The notes: a model not told the origin generated them from the sequence alone. A stretch of 10,531 nt of DNA from Bacteroidota bacterium (GCA_021778375.1 JAJYCM010000076.1:1-10531); one strand, 5' to 3'. Shown: positions 1 to 6,127, counted from the stretch's first letter. Numbers and translations: made by a program.

Positions 1-368
1 CACAAAGTAGGGCACAAAGTCTCACAAAGTAGGGCATGAAGTTTCAGAAACGTTGTGGTACTTTGTGAAAACTTAGTGTGACTTAGTGAAACAAGAAAGG
101 TTACACGAAGTTCCACAAAGTAGGGCACAAAGTCTCACAAAGTAGGGCATGAAGTTTCAGAAACGTTGTGGTACTTTGTGAAAACTTAGTGTGACTTAGT
201 GAAACAAGAAAGGTTACACGAAGTTCCACAAAGTAGGGCACAAAGTCTCACAAAGTAGGGCATGAAGTTTCAGAAACGTTGTGGTACTTTGTGAAAACTT
301 AGTGTGACTTAGTGAAACAAGAAAGGTTACACGAAGTTCCACAAAGTAGGGCATGAAGTTTCAGAAAC
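1..368. repeat. 113-bp tandem repeat, three identical units plus a partial
   Basis: Units begin at 1, 114 and 227 and are identical over all 113 positions; a shortened fourth copy (340-368) skips the first 22 bp. Each unit carries several CACAAAGT words in its left half and the complementary ACTTTGTG or ACTTAGTG words in its right half, so it could fold into an imperfect stem-loop. Within the unit CACAAAGTAGGG recurs at a 22-bp offset, which explains the partial copy as a slippage product. A period of 113 is not a multiple of three and no reading frame runs through, so it is noncoding. Perfect identity implies recent amplification or homogenisation, or an assembly artefact. The array starts at the window edge, so copy number is unknown. 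Confidence 0.95.
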
Positions 369-383
369 CTTATAGAGAAACTG

Positions 384-414
384 ACTTGTCACTCGTTACT
401 CTTTACTTGTTACT
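384..414 (-). repeat. Heptanucleotide satellite, inverted orientation
   Basis: A short run of about four degenerate 7-bp units (TTGTCAC, TCGTTAC, TCTTTAC, TTGTTAC) between the 113-bp tandem array and the first ATPase gene. It is the reverse complement of the GTGACGA/GTAACGA family seen downstream of several genes here. It lies just upstream of the candidate operator. Confidence 0.75.
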
Positions 415-424
415 AATTTATTAA

Positions 425-465
425 TACAAATATGAGTATATTTGTAAAAAATAAATTACAAATAT
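425..465 (+). promoter_or_regulatory. Candidate operator/promoter of the first ATPase gene
   Basis: A perfect dyad has arms TACAAATAT (425-433) and ATATTTGTA (438-446) around GAGT. A third copy of TACAAATAT (457-465) overlaps the ATG at 464 and lies 32 bp, about three helical turns, from the first. The right arm contains TATATTTG (437-444), a perfect match to the Bacteroidetes -7 element TAnnTTTG, but no good -33 TTTG stands at the expected distance. Binding here would cover both promoter and start codon, which suggests autoregulation; the regulator is not identified. The second ATPase gene has a comparable dyad. Confidence 0.5.
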
Positions 466-1654
466 GAAAAAACGTTTTCTATATCATGATTTGATCAAAT
501 ATCTTGATCATAAAAATGCTCTTGTAATTACAGGAATGCGGCAGGTAGGTAAAACTACTTTAATGAAACAGATTTTCAATGAGGTGCACTTTCCGAAATT
601 ATGGTTTGATTTTGATAATCCTTTGGATATGCTGCATTTTGAAAATATAGATTATGACGCTATTTATAACGGCTTATTAAAGGAAAGCAGTTTAAAAAAA
701 GAAAGACTATTTATATTTATCGATGAAATTCAGAATCTGCCTGAAATTACTAAAATAATAAAATTTCTAATTGATAAATACAAAGTCAAATTTATAGTTA
801 CCGGCTCTTCAAATTATTATTTAAAGAATTTATTCCCTGAATCGTTGAGCGGTCGTAAATTCTTATTTATCCTGCCTCCCATGAGTTTTAAGGAGTATCT
901 GTTTTTTAAAGATAAGATTAATGAGGACGAAGCGTCAGGTATCGAAAATAATATCGGCAATGTATCGATCGACCTTTCCTTGCTTGAGTTTAAAAAATAT
1001 GAGCAGGAATATAAGGAGTTTATGGTGTATGGGGGATTTCCAGAGGTCGTTACTACTGAAAATATACTGACAAAAAAAGAAGTTCTGCGGAATATTTTTG
1101 CTTCATTCTTTGAAAAGGATATCCGTTTACTTTCTGATATTAAAGACATCAGGGAATTAAGGGACTTGATTTTGTTATTGGTACCGAGAACAGGAAATAT
1201 GCTCGATTTGACTAAGCTGTCATCTGAATTAGGTGTGAATAGAGTTAAATTATATGATTATCTGGAATTTCTACAAGGCGTGTTTTTTATAAAGCTAATT
1301 CCCAAATTTAGCGGAAGTGTGGATAGATCTGTAGCCGGAGGGAAGAAAGTATATTTTTCGGATAATGGATTATTAAATATAATCGGTAATGTAAATGACG
1401 GTCAGCTTTTTGAAAATACTATTGCAAATCAATTAAGCGCCTACGGCGAATTATCCTTTTATAATAAAAGAAATACAGCGGAAATAGATTTTATAATTAA
1501 TAAGGAAGTTGCTTTTGAGGTAAAATTAAATGCTGTCGAATCTGATCTTACCAGGCTTGAGAGTATTTGCAACAGGATAGGAATTAGTAAGAGTTTTCTG
1601 ATAAGCTTAAATTTCTCCAAAGCTGCTAGGACTATTTATCCGATATCGCTATAG
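464..1654 (+). CDS. AAA_14/DUF4143 family ATPase (first copy)
   Basis: A 396-residue P-loop ATPase of the AAA_14 plus DUF4143 architecture, at the usual family length. Visible motifs: Walker A GMRQVGKTT (residues 24-32), Walker B LFIFIDE (82-88), and a sensor-type TGSS (113-116) followed by the conserved Leu-Ser-Gly-Arg segment. The C-terminal half is DUF4143 and ends in a PD-(D/E)XK-like core: E340-x-D342, then E352-V-K354. These soluble proteins are abundant and patchily distributed in bacteria and archaea; no function is established, although DNA- or stress-related roles are suspected from the ATPase-plus-nuclease-like fold. The ATG at 464 puts the P-loop at the same residue number as in the paralogue at 4321, which supports the start. 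No Shine-Dalgarno is evident, as is common in Bacteroidetes. The TAG stop runs straight into degenerate heptad repeat. It appears monocistronic and intact. Confidence 0.93.
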   Translation: MKKRFLYHDLIKYLDHKNALVITGMRQVGKTTLMKQIFNEVHFPKLWFDFDNPLDMLHFENIDYDAIYNGLLKESSLKKERLFIFIDEIQNLPEITKIIKFLIDKYKVKFIVTGSSNYYLKNLFPESLSGRKFLFILPPMSFKEYLFFKDKINEDEASGIENNIGNVSIDLSLLEFKKYEQEYKEFMVYGGFPEVVTTENILTKKEVLRNIFASFFEKDIRLLSDIKDIRELRDLILLLVPRTGNMLDLTKLSSELGVNRVKLYDYLEFLQGVFFIKLIPKFSGSVDRSVAGGKKVYFSDNGLLNIIGNVNDGQLFENTIANQLSAYGELSFYNKRNTAEIDFIINKEVAFEVKLNAVESDLTRLESICNRIGISKSFLISLNFSKAARTIYPISL

Positions 1655-1662
1655 AGAAGTAA

Positions 1663-1794
1663 GGAGTAGGGAGGTTCTTAATTTTGAATTTTGAATGCTG
1701 AATTTTGAATGAAACGCAATAGGAGAAGTAAGGTTGAATTCTTAATTTAACTGTCTTTCATTAAGCATTCAAAATTCAGCATTCAACATTATTT
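1663..1794. repeat. 132-bp dispersed repeat, copy A
   Basis: This segment matches 3968-4099 almost base for base at a constant offset of 2305, with only a few substitutions and no gaps seen. It contains a perfect 21-bp inverted repeat (1691-1711 with 1766-1786, words such as TTGAATGCTGAATTTTGAATG) around a 54-bp core, so it can form a long hairpin. Its left edge is GGAGTAGGGAGG, part of the heptad satellite. No ORF is present. It resembles a miniature inverted-repeat element, but no target-site duplication was found. Confidence 0.85.
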
Positions 1795-1890
1795 TAAGTT
1801 CAAAATTCAGCATTCAACATTATTTAAAGTTCAAAATTCAGCATTCAGCATTAATTTAAGTTCAGAATTCAACATTCAAAATTCCTTAAA
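1765..1890. repeat. 31-bp tandem repeat, four units
   Basis: The phrase CAAAATTCAGCATTCA (with variants) recurs at 1770, 1801, 1832 and 1863, exactly 31 bp apart. The first unit is the right arm of the 132-bp element at 1663-1794, so the array looks like a tandem expansion of that arm. Units diverge progressively (CAGCATT, CAACATT, CAGAATT). The other copy of the element (3968-4099) has no such expansion. Noncoding. Confidence 0.85.
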
Positions 1891-1955
1891 GTGTAGGCGA
1901 TCATATCGTATAATATGCTTTATTATTATCCGATGGTATCGTATATTTATTGCAA

Positions 1956-2108
1956 ATGATAAGGCAAATGATGTTGAATATCTTAAAGAATAAGTATCTC
2001 ACCGGATTAGAACATTATTTACCGGCTTCAGAGACAAAGGAAGTCTTTTTGAAAATTATGACCAAAGTGAAAGAATTAATAGAGGCTAAGTACCGCATAG
2101 TGAAATGA
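1956..2108 (+). CDS. Possible 50-residue ORF of unknown function
   Basis: An ATG-started frame of 50 codons ends at TGA 2106-2108 and stays open upstream to 1914 without an earlier ATG. The predicted peptide is rich in Lys, Leu and Glu and looks alpha-helical in its C-terminal half (ETKEVFLKIMTKVKELIEAK). I do not recognise a family. It sits in a decayed, repeat-rich interval with no clear ribosome binding site, so it may be a gene remnant or a chance ORF. Confidence 0.25.
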   Translation: MIRQMMLNILKNKYLTGLEHYLPASETKEVFLKIMTKVKELIEAKYRIVK

Positions 2109-2117
2109 CAGAAAACC

Positions 2118-2261
2118 AATTTGATAAAAAATTACTCCGATTTTGAGTCGCTAATTGATGCTTGGGGTTAGCCTTTGTTCGGCAATCCCGCCAGGACGCA
2201 TAGGCGTCAACTTAAGAATCTGTTACATAACAATATTGAGGATAAAATTATAATAGAATAG
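2118..2261 (+). pseudogene. Degenerate reading frame with internal stop
   Basis: A frame reading NLIKNYSDFESLIDAWG, then TAG (2169-2171), then PLFGNPARTHRRQLKNLL and on to TAG at 2259-2261. It is protein-like on both sides of the internal stop but has no start codon. The left arm of the 19-bp inverted repeat (2197-2215) lies inside its second half, so part of the apparent coding may come from a repeat. I do not recognise the family. It may be no more than chance openness in decayed DNA. Confidence 0.2.
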
Positions 2262-2506
2262 CCCAAATACAGGGGAATTTGTTAATCCTCTAAGAGGATT
2301 TGCCAATGTAAAATAAACCTTTTCCTACATTAATTTGACCTCTACGAGGTCTAAAAACATCGTGGATGTTTAATTATTGTAGAAACAAATTAATCCAACA
2401 AATAAACTATCCTCGTAGAGGATAAATAAATTCTTTTAGTACGTTAAATACAAGTAATTACAAAGGTTAGGGAGTTTGGGAGAAATATTAAGTTGACGCC
2501 TATGCG
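2197..2506. repeat. 19-bp inverted repeat bounding a hairpin-rich segment
   Basis: CGCATAGGCGTCAACTTAA at 2197-2215 is the exact reverse complement of 2488-2506. The arms bound about 270 bp with no gene. Just outside, both sides read CCAGGA on the plus strand (2191-2196 and 2507-2512), so relative to the inverted flanks this hexamer has opposite orientation in the two copies; both are followed by a CGGG or CCCG stretch. This could be a mobile-element remnant or two copies of a dispersed repeat in opposite orientation. Confidence 0.75.
2284..2424. repeat. Cluster of four mini-hairpins
   Basis: Four perfect small hairpins lie within 141 bp: 2284-2300 (AATCCTCT-A-AGAGGATT), 2337-2351 (GACCTC-TAC-GAGGTC), 2355-2371 (AAACATC-GTG-GATGTTT) and 2408-2424 (TATCCTC-GTA-GAGGATA). 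Three share a CTC/GAG core, and two of the loops, TAC and GTA, are reverse complements, suggesting one element in both orientations. Outer arms differ but stay complementary, so base pairing rather than sequence appears to be conserved. No ORF spans the cluster. Confidence 0.8.
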
Positions 2507-2623
2507 CCAGGACGGGCAGGTGTCACCCTGCATTCAATATGTCATTGCGGGAATTGCATGTGATAAATTTTTCGTAACTTCTATTATTAAAAAAATTTTA
2601 TAATTTTCCGTCTATAATAAATT

Positions 2624-3133
2624 ATGCGAAATACATTAAAGAAAATAAATAGTCTGGTAGAATCGGGAATAGTAACGGATTATGCCATAGCAGGTGGTAT
2701 AGCACAATTTTATTACATAGAACCTTCTGTTACCTATGATTTAGATTTAATTGTTCATATTCCGGGTGAAGAAAATGTACTTAATCCACTTACTAATATA
2801 TATGAATGGGCGAAGCAAAACGGATATTCTTTGGAAAGTGAACATGTTATTATTGAAGGCATCCCGGTTCAATTTCTTTTAGCCTACAATGATCTTGTAA
2901 ATGAAGCATTAGAAAATTCAGATGAAATTACACTCTTTGAAGAGTTTACATATATTCTAAAACCTGAATATCTAATGGCAATTATGCTCCAAACCGGCAG
3001 GCCGACTGATAAAGAGAGATTCGCAAGGTTTTTAATTGAAGCAAATTATGATAAGGATAAATTTTTTGAAATTATTAAACGATTTGGTTTATTAGAAATA
3101 TATAAAAAATTTAATGGTGAAGTAAATGGATAA
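2624..3133 (+). CDS. Nucleotidyltransferase-like protein (AbiEii/DUF6036-like)
   Basis: A 169-residue protein with the hallmarks of a minimal DNA polymerase-beta-type nucleotidyltransferase: a helix leading to AIAGGIAQFYY (residues 21-31, Gly24-Gly25), then the metal-binding DLD (D39, D41) in a hydrophobic strand. The region where a third carboxylate would be expected reads PVQFL (81-85), with Gln83 in place of an acid, as in many AbiEii/DUF6036-type proteins. Relatives include toxins of type IV-like toxin-antitoxin modules that modify tRNA or proteins with nucleotides; activity here is unproven. The stop overlaps the start of a 61-residue gene by 8 nt (3126-3133), so the two are probably translationally coupled. 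No Shine-Dalgarno is visible before the ATG. Family-level call is good; substrate unknown. Confidence 0.8.
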   Translation: MRNTLKKINSLVESGIVTDYAIAGGIAQFYYIEPSVTYDLDLIVHIPGEENVLNPLTNIYEWAKQNGYSLESEHVIIEGIPVQFLLAYNDLVNEALENSDEITLFEEFTYILKPEYLMAIMLQTGRPTDKERFARFLIEANYDKDKFFEIIKRFGLLEIYKKFNGEVNG

Positions 3134-3311
3134 AAATTATCTTTTAAATGTTGCCGGGACAAAAGTAAATTACCATAAAAGTCGCGCCAAAATGCCTTTT
3201 GAAGAAAAGGTAAAAATAATTATTGAATTACAAAAGCTTGAAAATGAATTTATTAAAAATAACAAGAACCGGAAAAATAGTAATAAGTATAGAAGAGTTT
3301 GGGAAGTCTAG
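3126..3311 (+). CDS. Small partner protein of the nucleotidyltransferase
   Basis: A 61-residue basic protein whose ATG lies inside the end of the nucleotidyltransferase gene (8-nt overlap). The middle, PFEEKVKIIIELQKLENEF (residues 24-42), looks like an amphipathic helix and resembles short proteins I recall beside nucleotidyltransferase genes in other bacteria, though I cannot verify this here. The tail is Lys/Asn/Arg-rich. The size, coupling and partner suggest an antitoxin or cofactor. Alternatively it is an accessory subunit with no antitoxin role. No DNA-binding motif is obvious, so autorepression cannot be claimed. Confidence 0.65.
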   Translation: MDKNYLLNVAGTKVNYHKSRAKMPFEEKVKIIIELQKLENEFIKNNKNRKNSNKYRRVWEV

Positions 3312-3348
3312 GTTTAAGAAGTGAAGTACGGAGAGGATGGAATAGTAA

Positions 3349-3867
3349 GTAGTTAAGATATCTTCTCCCGGTCCAATGATGTTTAGTCAGGAATGATGGG
3401 GAAGGGATAATATAAGATTTATTGCCTATAAATTCCGTTCTATGCGGGTTGATAAATGCGGAGAAATAGACGGAAACGGTAAATTTAAGCAAGCTACAAA
3501 AGATGATCCGCGCGTAACTAAAATAGGAAAGTTCCTAAGAAAAACGAACCTCGACGAGCTTCCCCAATTTTGGAATGTGCTGAAAGGCGATATGAGTATT
3601 GTAAGTCCCCGCCCGCATCCCACCCCCCTAAATATAGAATCGAAAGATAAAATACGTCTCTATTTGTTTCGTCATCTGGTTAAACCGGGTATAACCGGCT
3701 GGGCACAGGTAAATGGTCTCAGAGGCTCAACTGAAAATCCCGTACTAATGCAAAAAAGAGTCAATCATGATATCTGGTATATCGAAAATTGGTCATTATG
3801 GCTGGATATACAAATTGTCGGCTTGACGGTTTGGAATATGATTAAAGGGGAGAAGAATGCGTATTAG
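3349..3867 (+). pseudogene. 5'-truncated sugar transferase (WcaJ/ExoY-type) pseudogene
   Basis: The C-terminal catalytic domain of a polyprenyl-phosphate sugar-1-phosphate transferase (bacterial sugar transferase family), which starts lipid-linked exopolysaccharide or O-antigen units at the inner membrane. Recognisable in order: VVKISSPGPMMF, QE-stop-WG, YKFRSMR, DPRVTKIGKFLRKTNLDELP, FWNVLKGDMSIVSPRPHP, KPGITGWAQVNGLRG and HDIWYIENWSLWLDIQI. An in-frame TGA at 3394-3396 replaces what is normally Arg in the QERxG motif; one C-to-T change from CGA explains it. Upstream of codon 3349 homology stops at a TAA and purine-rich heptad-like sequence, so the N-terminal membrane helices are gone. An ORF starting at ATG 3442 (141 codons) could still be translated but would lack the membrane anchor and active-site N-terminal part. 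TAG at 3865 is fused to the heptad satellite. Confidence 0.88.
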
Positions 3868-3978
3868 TGACAAGTAACAAGTGACGAGTAACGAGCAGGA
3901 AATTAGTAAAGAGTGGCCTACCTGCGGCAGGTTGGGGAGAGGGGGGGAATAGTGACGAGCAGGAGGAGGAGTAGGGAG
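3865..3978 (+). repeat. Heptanucleotide satellite with embedded palindrome
   Basis: Begins at the pseudogene stop codon with TAGTGACAAGTAACAAGTGA and continues in 7-bp steps to CGAGCAGGAAATTAG. It holds the palindrome CCTACC-TGC-GGCAGG (3917-3931, one mismatch in the stem) followed by GTTGGGGAG, then purine-rich GGAGTA units that lead into the 132-bp repeat. Each GTGACGA-type unit holds TGA or TAA, so the plus strand is closed in all frames. Confidence 0.85.
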
Positions 3979-4099
3979 GTTCTTAATTTTGAATTTTGAA
4001 TGTTGAATTTTGAATGAAACGCAATAGGAGAAATAAAGTTGAATTCTTAATTTAACTGTCTTTCATTAAGCATTCAGAATTCAGCATTCAACATTATTT
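3968..4099. repeat. 132-bp dispersed repeat, copy B
   Basis: Direct repeat of 1663-1794 at an offset of 2305, with scattered substitutions (for example GAATGTTG for GAATGCTG, AAATAAAG for AAGTAAGG). The inverted arms are kept but with two differences between them, so copy B is slightly more decayed. It follows purine-rich heptad sequence, as copy A does, hinting that heptad DNA is part of the element or its preferred site. Confidence 0.85.
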
Positions 4100-4129
4100 A
4101 CAGTACTCTAAATATTCCCATACTAATTG

Positions 4130-4262
4130 TCCTTCATTACTCGTCACTTGTCACTCGTCACTATTTCCCACTCGTCAATAACCTGTGCTTCTTTACTCTT
4201 TACTCCTTACTCCTTACTCCTTACTCCTTACTCCTTACTCCTCATCACTCGTCACTAATCCC
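4130..4262 (-). repeat. Heptanucleotide satellite, inverted orientation
   Basis: Pyrimidine-rich array of TCGTCAC, TTGTCAC and TCTTTAC units, then six near-perfect copies of ACTCCTT (4190-4242), then TCGTCAC again. This is the reverse complement of the family at 3865-3978, so the two blocks flank the 132-bp repeat as an inverted pair and could form a very large stem. It ends about 17 bp before the operator-like dyad of the next ATPase gene. Confidence 0.85.
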
Positions 4263-4278
4263 TTGTCTAAAAAATATC

Positions 4279-4316
4279 TTACAATTATGGAATGAGATTC
4301 CATTTTTGTAATTTTG
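4279..4316 (+). promoter_or_regulatory. Candidate operator/promoter of the second ATPase gene
   Basis: An imperfect dyad: TTACAATTATGGAAT (4279-4293), GAG, ATTCCATTTTTGTAA (4297-4311), with 13 of 15 positions pairing. Its right end overlaps TAATTTTG (4309-4316), a perfect TAnnTTTG -7 element only 5 bp before the ATG, which would give a near-leaderless transcript. No clear -33 TTTG is visible. The outer TTACAA/TTGTAA words and the GAG centre echo the dyad upstream of the first ATPase gene. Confidence 0.5.
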
Positions 4317-4320
4317 TATC

Positions 4321-5496
4321 ATGATAAAACGAAAAGCAGAAACGGCGCTTTTGCAATTAGCAAAAGAATTCAAATGTGTTGCGGTTATTGGCCCCAGGCA
4401 ATCCGGTAAAACGACATTAGTAAAAAAAGTGTTTCCGAAAAAACCTTATGTTAGTTTAGAGAATCCCGATATCAGGAAGTTTGCTTCGGAAGATACGAGA
4501 GGGTTTTTAAGCGGATATTCTGAAGGCGCTATACTTGATGAGGCGCAGAGGGTCCCGGAACTTTTTTCATATCTACAACAAATCTTAGATGATAAGGATG
4601 AAGCTGGACAATTTATCCTTACAGGCTCGAATAATTTTTTACTTCAAGAAAATATTGCTCAAAGCCTTGCCGGGCGAATCGGATTAATTACTTTACTCCC
4701 TTTTTCGATGATGGAAGCAGGAATAACAAAGTCAACTTCAATAAATAAGTTGCTTTACAAGGGGCTCTATCCTCCGCTGTATGATAAAAAGTTTGATCCC
4801 GCTGCCTGGTATTCAAATTACATCATGACTTACGTTGAACGGGATGTAAGGTTAATAAAAAATATTACCAACTTTTCTGCCTTCGAAAAATTCATAAAAC
4901 TATGTGCTGGTAGATGTGGACAGTTGTTGAATATGCATAATTTGGCAATTGAAACGGGTGTTGACAGCAAAACAGTAGCATCCTGGATTGGAATTTTGGA
5001 AATGAGTTATATCATATTCCGGTTAAATCCGCACCATGCAAATTTTAATAAGCGGCTTGTAAAAATGCCGAAAATTTATTTTTACGATACCGGATTAGCT
5101 GCTTCATTATTAGGTATTGAACATGCAGAACAATTAAACTACCATCCCTTTAGAGGCAGTCTTTTTGAAAATTTAATAATAGTGGAACTCCTAAAACAAA
5201 GGTTTAACCGTGGATTAAGAAGCAATCTATCTTTTTGGAGAGATAATGTTGGTCATGAGATAGATGCGTTGATGCAAAACGGGGATGAGCTTACTCCGGT
5301 CGAGATAAAGTCAGGTCAAACGATTACCGATGAATATTTTAATGGCATAAAATTTTGGCAAAAGATAAGTCCGGGCTCTAATGGATATATTATTTACGGA
5401 GGGGATGGCAAACAAAAAAGAAGTAATGGTATAGAGGTTTTACCTTTTTATTCTATTGAAGGATTGAATGGAGGCAAGTTCATTAAGACTAGTTAA
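4321..5496 (+). CDS. AAA_14/DUF4143 family ATPase (second copy)
   Basis: A 391-residue ATPase of the same architecture as the one at 464 but from a different subgroup, with low identity outside the motifs. Walker A GPRQSGKTT (residues 24-32), Walker B AILDE (70-74) and TGSNN (101-105) define AAA_14. DUF4143 follows, with the conserved YVERDVR-type segment, IYFYDTGLAASLLG and RGSLFENLIIVEL, ending in a PD-(D/E)XK-like core of E313-x-D315 and E328-I-K330. The shared P-loop position supports the ATG at 4321. It is flanked by heptad satellite upstream and REP-like elements downstream with no partner gene, so it looks like a stand-alone module. Molecular role is unestablished. The gene is intact. 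Confidence 0.94.
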   Translation: MIKRKAETALLQLAKEFKCVAVIGPRQSGKTTLVKKVFPKKPYVSLENPDIRKFASEDTRGFLSGYSEGAILDEAQRVPELFSYLQQILDDKDEAGQFILTGSNNFLLQENIAQSLAGRIGLITLLPFSMMEAGITKSTSINKLLYKGLYPPLYDKKFDPAAWYSNYIMTYVERDVRLIKNITNFSAFEKFIKLCAGRCGQLLNMHNLAIETGVDSKTVASWIGILEMSYIIFRLNPHHANFNKRLVKMPKIYFYDTGLAASLLGIEHAEQLNYHPFRGSLFENLIIVELLKQRFNRGLRSNLSFWRDNVGHEIDALMQNGDELTPVEIKSGQTITDEYFNGIKFWQKISPGSNGYIIYGGDGKQKRSNGIEVLPFYSIEGLNGGKFIKTS

Positions 5497-5757
5497 TAAA
5501 AATATAGAGGTTAGAAATTAGCGTCTTGGCCTGAAATAGGTTGACATCGTTCCATAGCCAAGCAGGGAATAGGCAGCAAGCCTTTGAGCCGCAGAGTGGT
5601 GAAACATTAGTAGCAGTTAAGCTTTTATGTAAAACCGCACTGCCGTCCTACGCAGTCAAGGCAGGAGAGCAGAAATCACCGGTACATTCAAATATCTGTC
5701 ATTTCGAGTTCCAAAATTAAGGCGAAGCCTTTATTTCTAAAATGAATGACAAAGCCA
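5497..5757. other. Gene-free mosaic with hairpins
   Basis: No credible gene. An open frame runs from 5535 to TAA 5718-5720 on the plus strand without a start codon; it reads protein-like in places (for example FEPQSGETLVAVKLLCKTA). CTGCC (5640-5644) pairs with GGCAG (5660-5664) in what looks like an inserted palindromic element within that frame. TGTCATT (5697-5703) pairs with AATGACA (5745-5751), with an inner stem around GGCGAAGCC, giving a 55-nt hairpin. It is best read as layered repeat debris. Confidence 0.5.
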
Positions 5758-5837
5758 TCCTGAATTAACCCCACGTTTTAACGTGGGGGTAGTAATGCTG
5801 CACAAAGCAAGCCGGGCTTTAGCCCATTAATTCAGGA
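5758..5837. repeat. Composite REP-like element A
   Basis: Perfect 11-bp terminal inverted repeats, TCCTGAATTAA (5758-5768) and TTAATTCAGGA (5827-5837), enclose two hairpins: CCCCACGTT-TT-AACGTGGGG (5769-5788) and GGGCT-TT-AGCCC (5814-5825). Paired-hairpin intergenic elements of this kind are typical of REP sequences mobilised in trans by RAYT (Y1/IS200-like) transposases. No such transposase is in the window. It could also act as a transcription terminator for the ATPase gene 260 bp upstream, though no U-tract follows. Confidence 0.8.
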
Positions 5838-5887
5838 CATCAGCACAAGCTTTACTTCCTTAAGCACCCCGAACGTTTCCTTTCCAA

Positions 5888-5941
5888 CCCCACGTTTTAA
5901 CGTGGGGGTCAAAGCTAACTCACCAAGCCGGGCTTTAGCCC
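5888..5941. repeat. Composite REP-like element B
   Basis: Repeats both hairpins of element A in the same order and orientation, CCCCACGTT-TT-AACGTGGGG (5888-5907) and GGGCT-TT-AGCCC (5930-5941), with a different, shorter spacer. The outer 11-bp inverted repeats of element A are missing. The sequence AAGCCGGGCTTTAGCCCA is kept in both. The identical stems show that the two are members of one family. Confidence 0.8.
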
Positions 5942-6086
5942 ACAGTCCGACAGGTGTTGTCATTAGTACCGGAGGGAGAAATCTCTTCTAAGATATTTTT
6001 GAAACCCTTATCTTCGCTCGAGACGAAATAATTTAGTTCTGCAACACTTTCTGCCGGCAGGCGAGTGACGAGTATGAATTACGTAG

Positions 6087-6104
6087 CCCAGACTTTAGCC
6101 TGGG
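6087..6104. repeat. REP-like hairpin variant
   Basis: CCCAG (6087-6091) and CTGGG (6100-6104) enclose ACTTTAGC, so the GCTTTAGCC core of the hairpins at 5814 and 5930 reappears with altered stem bases that still pair. It is flanked by short heptad tracts at 6061-6074 and 6128-6180. Confidence 0.6.
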
Positions 6105-6127
6105 AAAAGTGATTATAATACTTTCTC

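Noticed and set aside
1..368. CRISPR array
   Set aside because: Units are identical over all 113 bp with no unique spacers, and no cas gene is present.
817..1149. Minus-strand 110-codon frame
   Set aside because: Lies wholly inside the well-supported ATPase gene on the other strand; no family features.
2161..2215. tRNA-like segment around GTTCGGCAATCCC
   Set aside because: No acceptor or anticodon arms can be paired around it; it belongs to the repeat adjoining the 19-bp inverted arm.
3253..3623. Two minus-strand frames across the small gene and the sugar-transferase remnant
   Set aside because: Antisense to recognised coding sequence; composition is low-complexity and no motifs are seen.
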